Source: KBS50 sp042434095 (GTDB lineage Bacteria; Actinomycetota; Actinomycetes; Mycobacteriales; Micromonosporaceae). Taken from it: a stretch of 64,000 nt of DNA. A model generated the notes under the pieces. That model had not been told where the DNA came from and did no database searches. It saw only the letters and a list, made by a program, of their open reading frames with translations. Position 1 is the first letter of the stretch; each line of letters starts with the position of its first letter. Below are positions 25,510 through 32,564 of this stretch, piece by piece. Where the stretch lies: the NCBI RefSeq assembly GCF_042434095.1, contig NZ_JBHLUE010000017.1, positions 186,001-250,000 of the forward strand, read 5' to 3'. Made by a program: the position numbers and the translations under genes.

Positions 25510-26331
25510 ATGTCCGTCACCTCTGGAACCCACGCCACCGCATCTCGGGCGGCGAACAGCAAGCCGTTGGAGATGCTGGCCCGGGTGGGCTTCATCGGGT
25601 ACGGCATCGTGCACCTGCTCTTCGCCTGGCTGGCCCTGCAGATCGCCTGGGGCGGCACGGGCCAGGAGGGCGACCAGACGGGCGCCATGCAGACGCTCGC
25701 GGACAAGCCGCTGGGCAAGACCCTGCTGGTGATCATCGGCATCGGCCTCGCCGCCATGGCGCTCTGGCAGCTGCTCGAAGCGGCCGTGGGACACCAGACC
25801 GAGCAGGGCCGGTCCCGGACCATGGAGCGGATCGGCTCGGCCGCCCGGACCGTGCTGTACGGCTGGTTCGCCTGGACCGCCTTCAAGGTGGTGGCCGACG
25901 CCCAGCAGTCCAGCGCCGGCAAGCAGCAGGCGCTCAGCGCCCAGCTCATGTCGAACGGCGCCGGCCGGGTGCTGGTCGGGTTGGTCGGTCTCGGGGTGCT
26001 CGCGCTGGGAGTTGGCCTGATCGTCTTCGGCTGGAAGAAGAAGTTCCAGGAGAAGCTCAAGACCGGTCAGATGAGCCCGCGCACCCGTAAGCTCGCCCGC
26101 CGGCTCGGCATGGCCGGGTACGTCGCCAAGGGCGTGGCCCTGGCGGTCGCCGGGGTGCTGGTCGTCACGGCCGCCGTGCAGTACGAGCCGAAGAAGGCGC
26201 GCGGCCTGGACGCCGCGCTGCGGACCCTCGCCGACAAGCCGTACGGGCCGTTCCTGCTCACCCTCGTGGCGCTGGGCATCGCCGCCTTCGCCGGGTACTG
26301 CGTGATCCAGGCGCGCTACCGAAAGGTGTGA
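25510..26331 (+). CDS. DUF1206 membrane protein
   Basis: A 273-residue integral membrane protein with six hydrophobic helices arranged as three repeats, the hallmark of DUF1206. The repeat motif is seen as ARVGFIGYGIVHLLFAWLAL, ERIGSAARTVLYGWFAWTAF and RRLGMAGYVAKGVALAVAGV, each followed by a second helix. LADKPLGK and LADKPYGP mark the loops. Function is unknown, though these proteins are widespread in actinobacteria and often stress-associated. ATG at 25510 follows GGGGG closely; a GTG at 25495 is possible. It is followed by a good intrinsic terminator. Confidence 0.87.
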   Translation: MSVTSGTHATASRAANSKPLEMLARVGFIGYGIVHLLFAWLALQIAWGGTGQEGDQTGAMQTLADKPLGKTLLVIIGIGLAAMALWQLLEAAVGHQTEQGRSRTMERIGSAARTVLYGWFAWTAFKVVADAQQSSAGKQQALSAQLMSNGAGRVLVGLVGLGVLALGVGLIVFGWKKKFQEKLKTGQMSPRTRKLARRLGMAGYVAKGVALAVAGVLVVTAAVQYEPKKARGLDAALRTLADKPYGPFLLTLVALGIAAFAGYCVIQARYRKV

Positions 26332-26373
26332 CCTGCGCCCGCGCCGGCGGGGCAGAACTGGACGAGACGGAAG

Positions 26374-26407
26374 AGGTCGGAGCATCCTTGGGTGCTGCCG
26401 ACCTTTT
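26374..26407 (+). terminator. Rho-independent terminator
   Basis: AGGTCGG/CCGACCT outer stem with an inner AGCATCC/GGGTGCT stem and TTG loop, then TTTT. It lies between the DUF1206 gene and the MscS gene. It is one of few hairpins here with a T-tract. Confidence 0.85.
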
Positions 26408-26435
26408 CCGCTACCGACGGTAGGAGCAGGAGTTC

Positions 26436-27644
26436 GTGCAGCCCTATCTCTGGACGCTCGGAGCCGCCCTGGCGGCCGCCGCCCTCGCGCTGCTGACGGT
26501 GGAGATCATCCACCGCGTGATCCGCCGGCTCGGCCGGCGCCTTCAGCTGATGGCCGAGCTGGCCGACCACGCCCACCGGCCCTTCCAGGTGGCCGCCACG
26601 GTGTTCGCCGTGCAGGTGGCCGTCCGGATCGGCACGGGCCAGTTCGCCATCGGCACCAACTGGCGGCAGACCGTGCTGCACTTCCTCGTGCTGCTGGTCA
26701 TCGCCACCACCGGCTGGCTGGTGGGCGCGCTGCTGCTGGCCGCCGAGGACACCGCGCTGTCCCGGTTCCGCACCGACGTCTCGGACAACCGGCAGGCCCG
26801 GCGGCTGCGTACCCAGGTGAACCTGCTGCGCCGGCTGACCGTGGCGATCATCGTCGTGCTCGCCCTCGGGGTCATGCTGATGACCTTCCCGGCGGTCCGG
26901 GCGATCGGCACCAGCGTGCTGGCCTCCGCCGGCGTGATCGGCGCGCTGGCCGCACTCGCCGCGCAGAGCGTGCTGGCCAACGTCTTCGCCGGGCTGCAAC
27001 TGGCGTTCAGCGACGCCGTCCGGCTCGACGACGTGGTCGTCGTCGAGGGGGAGTGGGGCCGGGTCGAGGAGCTGACCCTCAGCTATGTGGTCGTGCACAT
27101 CTGGGATGACCGCCGGCTGGTCCTGCCCACGTCGTACTTCACCACCAAGCCGTTCCAGAACTGGACCCGGACCCAGGCGGCCGTGCTCGGCACCGCGGAG
27201 TTCGACGTGGACTGGGCCGTGCCGGTGCAGGAGATGCGGGAGGAGTTGCGGCGCCTGGCCGAGGGGACCGACCTGTGGGACGGGCGGGTCTGCGTCCTGC
27301 AGGTCACCGACGCGGTGGGCGGCATGGTCCGGGTCCGGGCGTTGATCAGCGCGGCGGACGCCGGCCGGCTGTGGGACCTGCGCTGCCTGGTCCGCGAGCA
27401 CCTGGTGGCGTGGATCCGGGACCGCCGGCCGGTCGCGCTGCCGCGCACCCGCACCGAGTACGGCGACGCCGGCGGCCACCTGCCGTGGCAGTGGGCGCAG
27501 CGCCGGCACCCGGCGGCGGCACGGGCCGACGCCGAGGAGGTGCCGGACGACGCCCGGGTCTTCGGCGGCAGCGACGACGGTGAGGCCCGCAGCAACGTCT
27601 TCGTCGGGCCGGAGGAGCCGGTGGACGCCGGAACCCGCCCGTAG
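26436..27644 (+). CDS. MscS-like mechanosensitive ion channel
   Basis: A 402-residue membrane channel. Helices lie near residues 5-25, 45-62, 77-97 and 126-146, followed by the pore-lining TM3 region VIGALAALAAQSVLANVFAGLQLAF. The MscS beta-domain (DDVVVVEGEWGRVEELTLSY, LPTSYFTTKPFQNW) is clear. The C-terminal domain is followed by an acidic tail of ~45 residues. Such channels release solutes on hypo-osmotic shock. GTG at 26436 has AGGAG seven bases upstream. A terminator directly before it makes it an independent unit. Confidence 0.9.
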   Translation: MQPYLWTLGAALAAAALALLTVEIIHRVIRRLGRRLQLMAELADHAHRPFQVAATVFAVQVAVRIGTGQFAIGTNWRQTVLHFLVLLVIATTGWLVGALLLAAEDTALSRFRTDVSDNRQARRLRTQVNLLRRLTVAIIVVLALGVMLMTFPAVRAIGTSVLASAGVIGALAALAAQSVLANVFAGLQLAFSDAVRLDDVVVVEGEWGRVEELTLSYVVVHIWDDRRLVLPTSYFTTKPFQNWTRTQAAVLGTAEFDVDWAVPVQEMREELRRLAEGTDLWDGRVCVLQVTDAVGGMVRVRALISAADAGRLWDLRCLVREHLVAWIRDRRPVALPRTRTEYGDAGGHLPWQWAQRRHPAAARADAEEVPDDARVFGGSDDGEARSNVFVGPEEPVDAGTRP

Positions 27645-27779
27645 GTCGGGCGGGCCCGTCCATTCCCTCCCGTCCGGTGCGGGTTCGCCGGTTCCGGCCC
27701 GCCGGAGTAGCCGGCGTGACCAGGATTGATCGGCGCGAACCCGGGGCATACAGCCCGTGGACGTGGAAAGGAGGGCATC

Positions 27780-28214
27780 ATGGCGGAGGTCGTGGAGGGC
27801 AGCCGGTCCAGGCCCGGCGGTGAGCAGTCGACCGCGGAACTCGTGCAGCGGGCCACCGAACAGGTGTCGACGCTGATCCGGGACGAGCTGGCGTTGGCTC
27901 GCGCCGAGCTGACCGAGAAGGGTAAGCACGCGGGCATCGGCGTGGGGCTGTTCGGCGGGGGCGGGGCGCTGGCCCTGTACGGCCTGGGCGCGCTGGTGGC
28001 CGCGGTGATCATGCTGCTGGCGCTGGCCATTCCGGCGTGGTTGTCCGCGCTGATCGTGGCCGTGGTGCTCTTCGCCGTCGCCGGCGTGCTGGCGCTGATC
28101 GGACGGAAGCAGGTCCGCCGCGCGGTCCCGCCCGTACCATCGGCCGCAGCCGACAGCCTGCGGGCGGACGTCAACACGGTGAGTGCGGCGGTCAAGGATG
28201 GGAGGCGGGCATGA
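27780..28214 (+). CDS. Holin-like Phage_holin_3_6 (DUF1469) membrane protein
   Basis: A 144-residue protein. An amphipathic N-terminal helix (ELVQRATEQVSTLIRDELALARAELTEK) is followed by two membrane helices (about 55-82 and 86-108). This is the actinobacterial 'phage holin family' layout; despite the name it is a chromosomal envelope protein. ATG at 27780 has AAAGGAGG ahead. It starts a three-gene overlapping operon with DUF3618 and DUF4235 proteins. That trio recurs in actinobacteria and probably acts at the membrane, function unknown. Confidence 0.88.
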   Translation: MAEVVEGSRSRPGGEQSTAELVQRATEQVSTLIRDELALARAELTEKGKHAGIGVGLFGGGGALALYGLGALVAAVIMLLALAIPAWLSALIVAVVLFAVAGVLALIGRKQVRRAVPPVPSAAADSLRADVNTVSAAVKDGRRA

Positions 28215-28522
28215 CCGTCAACAACGGAAAGCAGGACCCCGAGGCGCTGCGGGCGGAGATCCAGGAGACCCGCGCCGCTCTCGGTGAGACGGTCCAGGCG
28301 CTGGCAGCCAAGGCCGACGTCAAGGCCCGGCTCAAGGAGTCGGCCGCGCAGACCAAGGACCGGGTCCGGGACGAGGCGCTGCAGCGGGTCGAGCGGGTGC
28401 GCGAGCAGGCCGGCCAGACCGCCGAGGCGGTCCGGCAGGACCCGGTGCCCTGGGCGGCCGTGGTGGGCGGCGTGCTCGTCGCGGTGGCCGTGGTGCTGGT
28501 GATTCGAGGGAGGCGTCGGTGA
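28211..28522 (+). CDS. DUF3618 protein
   Basis: A 103-residue protein. The N-terminal motif DPEALRAEIQETRAALGETVQALAAKADVKARLKE is the DUF3618 signature. It is followed by a charged coiled-coil-like region and one C-terminal transmembrane helix (AAVVGGVLVAVAVVLVI) ending in RGRRR. The ATG overlaps the holin-like gene stop (ATGA), and its own stop overlaps the next gene (GTGA). Likely a membrane-anchored partner of its neighbours. Confidence 0.9.
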   Translation: MTVNNGKQDPEALRAEIQETRAALGETVQALAAKADVKARLKESAAQTKDRVRDEALQRVERVREQAGQTAEAVRQDPVPWAAVVGGVLVAVAVVLVIRGRRR

Positions 28523-28791
28523 GCAAGGCGATCAACAAGGTTGCCTACAAGCCCGTCGGACTGCTGCTGGGCATGGGCGCCGGCCTGATCGCCGGCGCCG
28601 TGTTCAAGCAGGTCTGGAAGATCGCGGCCGGGGACGACGACGCTCCGGACGCCACCGACGAGCACCGCGGCTGGGGCGAGGTGCTGGCCGCCGCGGCCCT
28701 GCAGGGCGCGATCTTCGCGGTGGTCCGCGCGGCCGTCGACCGCAGCGGCGCCGTCGGGGTGAAGCGGCTGACCGGCTCCTGGCCCAAGTGA
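28519..28791 (+). CDS. DUF4235 protein
   Basis: A 90-residue protein with two hydrophobic segments: YKPVGLLLGMGAGLIAGAVF, and near the end LAAAALQGAIFAVVRAAVDR. A W-K/DDD-acidic loop separates them, as in DUF4235. The GTG start overlaps the stop of the DUF3618 gene. A strong hairpin follows directly. Function unknown. Confidence 0.9.
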   Translation: MSKAINKVAYKPVGLLLGMGAGLIAGAVFKQVWKIAAGDDDAPDATDEHRGWGEVLAAAALQGAIFAVVRAAVDRSGAVGVKRLTGSWPK

Positions 28792-28797
28792 GGCGAA

Positions 28798-28837
28798 CCG
28801 CCCGGCAGGCCCGTCCAGCGACGGGTCCGCCGGGCGG
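28798..28837 (+). terminator. Hairpin terminator after the DUF4235 operon
   Basis: CCGCCCGGC at 28798-28806 pairs with GCCGGGCGG at 28829-28837, and the inner arms pair around CAGC. It has no T-tract and sits directly after the stop at 28791. Confidence 0.75.
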
Positions 28838-28911
28838 ATCTGTCCCGTCCCGCGCACCCATCCCGGCGGACCGGCCGTCCTTCAGGTCACATGTCGGAGA
28901 ATTTCGTCGGG

Positions 28912-29079
28912 TAGGCTGTGCGAAGTTTTTGCGTACGTGGTTTGCTGATCCACGCCGTTGCGAGATGGCGTGGTTTGAGAGAAGTCTCCTTCCTGGGAGG
29001 CCGACTCAAGCGCCGCTGCTCGAAAACGGCCAACCGGCCGCACGGCGTGCTCGGCCGCCAGTTTTAGAAGGAGATACAC
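28912..29079 (+). promoter_or_regulatory. Long structured 5' leader of the cold-shock gene
   Basis: About 240 bases separate the upstream terminator from the cspA-type start. TAGGCT at 28912 is a possible -10 box. A perfect 7-bp stem CCACGCC/GGCGTGG lies at 28950-28973, and a run of GGCC-rich inverted segments follows before AGAAGGAG. Long, structured leaders that refold with temperature are known for cspA-family mRNAs. The promoter position is a guess; the stem is seen. Confidence 0.45.
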
Positions 29080-29283
29080 ATGGCGCAGGGAACCGTGAAG
29101 TGGTTCAACGCAGACAAGGGCTTCGGCTTCATCACCGTCGACGGCGGGGGTGCTGACGTGTTCGTCCACTTCTCGGCCATCCAGTCCAGCGGCTACCGCA
29201 CGCTGGAGGAGAACCAGCGGGTGGAGTTCGAGATCGCCCAGGGTCAGAAGGGCCCGCAGGCGGAGCAGGTCCGCCCCATCTGA
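29080..29283 (+). CDS. cspA: Cold-shock protein (CspA family)
   Basis: A 67-residue single cold-shock domain and RNA chaperone. RNP1 is KGFGFITV and RNP2 is VFVHFSAI. The start MAQGTVKWFNADKGFG is the actinobacterial CspA type. It has a near-ideal Shine-Dalgarno (AGAAGGAG) eight bases before ATG. It is preceded by a long leader and followed by an intrinsic terminator, so it forms a single-gene unit. Confidence 0.97.
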   Translation: MAQGTVKWFNADKGFGFITVDGGGADVFVHFSAIQSSGYRTLEENQRVEFEIAQGQKGPQAEQVRPI

Positions 29284-29326
29284 TCCGGGTCCCGGTCGCG
29301 GCCGGGCTTGGCACCACGGACCACCG

Positions 29327-29362
29327 AAAGGCCCCACATCCCTGCAGGATGCGGGGCCTTTT
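29327..29362 (+). terminator. Rho-independent terminator of the cold-shock gene
   Basis: AAAGGCCCC..CATCC pairs with GGATG.GGGGCCTTT around CTGCA, ending in TTTT. Nearly perfect, 44 bases after the cspA stop. Confidence 0.92.
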
Positions 29363-29380
29363 CGCGTCCCCCGACCGTCA

Positions 29381-29446
29381 GTCGATCATGGAGTTGTGGC
29401 GCCGGCGAAGGGCTGTCCATCCCTGCACCACAGGTCCATGGTCGAC
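29381..29446. repeat. Palindromic element with TCGATCATGG ends (copy 1)
   Basis: The left arm GTCGATCATGGAGTTGTGG at 29381 and the right arm ending TCCATGGTCGAC at 29446 are complementary at 16 of 19 positions. It lies between convergent cspA and a small membrane-protein gene. The same terminal sequence occurs in the element at 35881-35939. Confidence 0.65.
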
Positions 29447-29451
29447 GGAGG

Positions 29452-29652
29452 TCACGGCAGGCCGCGGCGGCGCCGGCGCAGGCCGATCGCGATCAGCGCC
29501 AGCCCGACCAGGCTCACCACCGGGCCGGCGATCGCCCAGAACCGGTCGCCGGTCATCACGCTGCCGCCCACATAGCCCAGGCCCTGCACCGTCCAGAGCG
29601 CGCCGACCACGGTGGCCAGCAGCCCCAGCGCGAACACGAGCCACGCCCTCAT
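29452..29652 (-). CDS. Small two-span membrane protein, 66 aa
   Basis: An ATG at 29652 with GGGGGA five bases ahead opens 66 codons. The protein has helix 1 RAWLVFALGLLATVVGALWT, a short loop (VMTGDRFW), helix 2 IAGPVVSLVGLALIAIGL, and a basic tail RRRRRGLP. The clear start, Shine-Dalgarno and topology support a real gene. Similar unannotated two-helix proteins are common in actinobacteria. Function unknown. Confidence 0.75.
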   Translation of the reverse strand: MRAWLVFALGLLATVVGALWTVQGLGYVGGSVMTGDRFWAIAGPVVSLVGLALIAIGLRRRRRGLP

Positions 29653-29671
29653 CGGATCCCCCGTTCCATCG

Positions 29672-29780
29672 TCCGTTCCGTCCGCCCGTCCGCCCGTCCG
29701 CCCGTCCGGCGCGCCGGACGCGCCGGACGCGCCGGTCGAGCGCGCCGGACCCGCCGGTCGAGCCGCTCGGGCGCGCCGGA
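29672..29780. repeat. GC-rich short tandem repeats
   Basis: Four CCGTCCGC-like octamers are followed by repeated CGCGCCGGAC units. It lies between the divergent small membrane protein and the methyltransferase gene, upstream of both starts. No function assigned. Confidence 0.7.
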
Positions 29781-29889
29781 CGCACCAGGGTCCCGCATCC
29801 TCGCGAGTCGGTCGAGTCGCCACCCCGGTTGTGCGGGATGGTCGCCGGTCGTAGTCTAACCAAGACGTACGTACGGTTTGGAGGCCGCC

Positions 29890-30678
29890 GTGTGGGACCC
29901 GAGCACCTATCAGCGCTACGCCGACGAGCGGTCGCGGCCGTTCGTCGACCTCCTCGCCCGGGTGGGCGCCGAGGATCCGCGCGAGGTGGTGGACCTCGGC
30001 TGCGGACCGGGCACCCAGACGGCCGCGCTGCCCGGCCGGTGGCCGCGGGCCCGGATCACCGGCCTGGACTCGTCGGCCGAGATGATCGATCGGGCGCGGC
30101 GGCTGGAGACACCCGTACGGTTCGAGGTGGCGGACGTCCGGGACTGGCGGCCGGGCCCCCGGACCGACGTGGTGGTGGCCAACGCGCTGCTGCAGTGGGT
30201 GCCCGGCCATGACGAGCTGCTCCGGTCCTGGGCGGCGGCGCTGCCGGCGGGCTCCTGGCTCGCCGTCCAGGTGCCCGGAAACTTCACGGCCCCGTCCCAT
30301 CGCGCCCTGTACGAGGTGGCCGGCCGGCCGCGGTGGCGGGACCGGGTGCTGCCGGCGCTGCGCGTCGATCCGGTCTCCGAGCCCGCCGGCTATGCCGAGC
30401 TGCTGCTCGACGCGGGGTGCGACGTGCAGGCATGGGAAACCACGTACCTGCATCTGCTGCCGGCCGCGGGGGATGCGCATCCGGTGCTGTCCTGGATGGA
30501 GGGTACGGCGCTGCGGCCCGTCCGGGCGGTGCTCGGGGATGGTCCGGACTGGCTGACTTTCCGGCGGGAGCTGGTCGCGGAACTCGTCCGGGCGTATCCG
30601 GTCCGCGCGGGACGGGTGCTGTTCCCGTTCCGCCGGATCTTCTTCGTCGCCCGGCCCGGCGCGGAGGCCGGCTCGTGA
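29890..30678 (+). CDS. tam: Trans-aconitate 2-methyltransferase-like
   Basis: A 262-residue SAM methyltransferase. It opens VWDPSTYQRYADERSRPFVDLLARV, the Tam signature, with motif I VVDLGCGPGTQT and then LDSSAEMI and NALLQWVPGH. Tam methylates trans-aconitate, a by-product that inhibits aconitase. The GTG at 29890 has GGAGG six bases ahead and replaces an upstream TTG. It stands alone and is followed by a block of strong inverted repeats. Subfamily assignment is good; the substrate is by homology only. Confidence 0.87.
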   Translation: MWDPSTYQRYADERSRPFVDLLARVGAEDPREVVDLGCGPGTQTAALPGRWPRARITGLDSSAEMIDRARRLETPVRFEVADVRDWRPGPRTDVVVANALLQWVPGHDELLRSWAAALPAGSWLAVQVPGNFTAPSHRALYEVAGRPRWRDRVLPALRVDPVSEPAGYAELLLDAGCDVQAWETTYLHLLPAAGDAHPVLSWMEGTALRPVRAVLGDGPDWLTFRRELVAELVRAYPVRAGRVLFPFRRIFFVARPGAEAGS

Positions 30679-31005
30679 CCGGACGGTTGGCCACCGCCGC
30701 GCCGGCATGATCCACACAGGTCGGTAAGGTGGCTGGCCCGGCGCGGGGTGCTGCGGGCGGCCGCGCCGGGCCAGCGATCCGGGGCCGACAGGCGGCGGTG
30801 CGCGCGCGGCGGGACATGGTGTGGGGGACCGGGCCCCGCCGCGCGCACTCTGCTCCACCGCACCGGGGGTGGGACGCACTGGGGGGCGTTTTGGTCCGGT
30901 GGAGCGGGTTGGGATCCCCTGTGATGTTGCCAGCCCCGTCCGCGAACCGGTCCGACGTTAACCGAGACCTAAGCCAAACTTGCACCACCGCAGAAGATTG
31001 ATCAC
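30679..31005. other. 327-bp convergent intergenic region with three tandem inverted repeats
   Basis: There is no credible gene. Three perfect hairpins stand in series: 15-bp arms at 30732-30746/30761-30775; 14-bp arms at 30798-30811/30833-30846; 9-bp arms at 30850-30858/30895-30903. They lie between the stop of the Tam-like gene and the stop of the WYL regulator. They could be tandem bidirectional terminators or a structured non-coding RNA. The last ~100 bases are less structured and comparatively A/T-rich. Confidence 0.7.
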
Positions 31006-31974
31006 TTAGTCAGCCGGCCCGGCGTCGGCCAGCTCGGCCAGTTGGCGGGCCAGCCGGGCCGCGGCCCGGCGCAGCTCGGGGGGCTCCAGCACCTCCGCCG
31101 GAAAGCCCAACCGGGCCACGTGCATGGCCAGCCAGCCCGGGTCGTCCCCGGCCACCACGAGCACGCACCACCCGTCCCGGTCGTCCTCGACCCGCCCGAC
31201 CTGGGGCGGCACCCGCTCGCGTACCCGGTCGGCCGGCGCGCGCAGCCGGACCCGGGCCAGGTACCGGTACGGCGACTCGGCCACGGACCGCTGTACGTAG
31301 GCGACCGGATCGGGGTGCTCGCGGGGCTCGAACCGCCACGTCGTCGCCGCGGCCGCGCGCATCCGGTCCAACCGGAACGTGCGCCAGTCGTCGCGGTCGA
31401 CGTCCCGGGCCATGAGGTACCAGCGGCGTCCGGTGGTGACCATCCGCACCGGCTCGACCGTGCGATCCGATTCCCCGCCGTCCCGGTCCGGATACCGGAA
31501 CCGCACCCGCACGGCGTCCCGGCATGCCCGAGCCAGGGTCATGAGCAGCTCCGGGTCGATCTCGACGGCCGGTCCGAGCAGGGTCTCGGTGGCGCCGTGC
31601 ACCGCCTGCACCGCGGCACGAAGCCGGGCCGGCATCACCTGGTCGAGCTTGGCCAGCGCGCGCAGCGCCGCCTCGCCGGCTCCGGTGACCGTCCCGCCGG
31701 CCGCCAGCCGGAGGGACACCGCCGTGGCGATCGCCTCCTCGTCGTCGAGCAGCAGCGGCGGGAGCCGGGCGCCCGCGCCCAGCCGGTAGCCGCCACCGAC
31801 GCCGGCCGTGGCGGAAACCGGATAGCCGAGCGCGCGCAGCCGCTCCACGTCCCGCCGCACCGAGCGGTCCGTCACGCCGAGCTCGGCCGCGAGCTCGCCG
31901 GCGGTCCAGGATCGCCGGCGCTGCAGCAGCATCAGCAGCCGCAGCACCCGGCCGGCGGTCGCCTCCACGGTCAC
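31006..31974 (-). CDS. WYL-domain transcriptional regulator (YafY/PafBC type)
   Basis: A 322-residue regulator. The HTH lies near residues 8-60 (LLMLLQRRRSWTAGELAAEL, VTDRSVRRDVERLRALG, then GGGYRLG). The WYL region is about 150-215 (VRFRYPDRDG, VEPVRMVTTGRRWYLMARD, WRTFRLDRM), followed by a WCX C-terminal extension. WYL domains sense nucleic-acid fragments or small ligands. The start is the GTG at 31974. It diverges from the VOC gene across ~147 bases, a very common actinobacterial pairing, so it likely controls it. Confidence 0.92.
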   Translation of the reverse strand: MTVEATAGRVLRLLMLLQRRRSWTAGELAAELGVTDRSVRRDVERLRALGYPVSATAGVGGGYRLGAGARLPPLLLDDEEAIATAVSLRLAAGGTVTGAGEAALRALAKLDQVMPARLRAAVQAVHGATETLLGPAVEIDPELLMTLARACRDAVRVRFRYPDRDGGESDRTVEPVRMVTTGRRWYLMARDVDRDDWRTFRLDRMRAAAATTWRFEPREHPDPVAYVQRSVAESPYRYLARVRLRAPADRVRERVPPQVGRVEDDRDGWCVLVVAGDDPGWLAMHVARLGFPAEVLEPPELRRAAARLARQLAELADAGPAD

Positions 31975-32121
31975 CGGCGAATTCTCTCATCATTCGCGGA
32001 CCGTTCCTGTCCGCTATCGACGCGAGGATGCTGGACATGATCGTTGAACACCCGAACCGGATCGCCGGCCTCGACACCCGCCGGCGGAATGATCAGCGGA
32101 TCCGACCGGAGGCGCACTGAC

Positions 32122-32559
32122 ATGACCCACGACGTACAGATCACGTTCGACTGCGCCGACCCGGGCCGGTTGGCGGCGTTCTGGGCCGAGGCGCTCGGTT
32201 ACCGGTTGCAGGACCCGCCCGCGGGCTTCGCCTCGTGGGAGGAGGCCCTGTCCGCGCTCGGCGTGCCGGCCGAGCGGCACAACGACGCCTCGGCGCTGGT
32301 CGATCCCGAGGGCGCCCGACCGCGGCTGTTCTTCCAGCGGGTGCCCGAGCCGAAGCGGGCGAAGAACCGCGTGCACCTGGACGTACGCGCCGCCCCCGGG
32401 CTCGACGGCGAGGCCCGGATGGCGGCCCTGGAGGCGGCCGCCGCCCGGCTCGTCTCGCACGGCGCCACCCGGCTGCGTCGCCACGAGCCGGCGCCGCCGC
32501 TGGAGGCCGGGCACATCGTCCTGGCCGACCCGGAGGGCAACGAGTTCTGCCTCGACTGA
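32122..32559 (+). CDS. VOC (glyoxalase/bleomycin-resistance) superfamily protein
   Basis: A 145-residue protein with two beta-alpha-beta-beta-beta modules. QITFDCADPGRLAAFWAEALGY opens module 1, and HIVLADPEGNEFCLD closes module 2. This is the 'glyoxalase-like/VOC' type frequent beside WYL regulators. Activity is unknown; members include isomerases, dioxygenases and antibiotic-binding proteins. The ATG at 32122 has GGAGG upstream; a longer frame from 32044 lacks family similarity. Confidence 0.87.
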   Translation: MTHDVQITFDCADPGRLAAFWAEALGYRLQDPPAGFASWEEALSALGVPAERHNDASALVDPEGARPRLFFQRVPEPKRAKNRVHLDVRAAPGLDGEARMAALEAAAARLVSHGATRLRRHEPAPPLEAGHIVLADPEGNEFCLD

Positions 32560-32564
32560 GTTCG

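Noticed and set aside
29672..29780. Possible CRISPR or iteron origin
   Set aside because: Octamer repeats are contiguous and degenerate, with no spacers and no replication gene nearby.
30729..31001. 90-codon plus-strand frame after the Tam-like gene
   Set aside because: It runs through three perfect hairpins, has atypical codon use and no Shine-Dalgarno.
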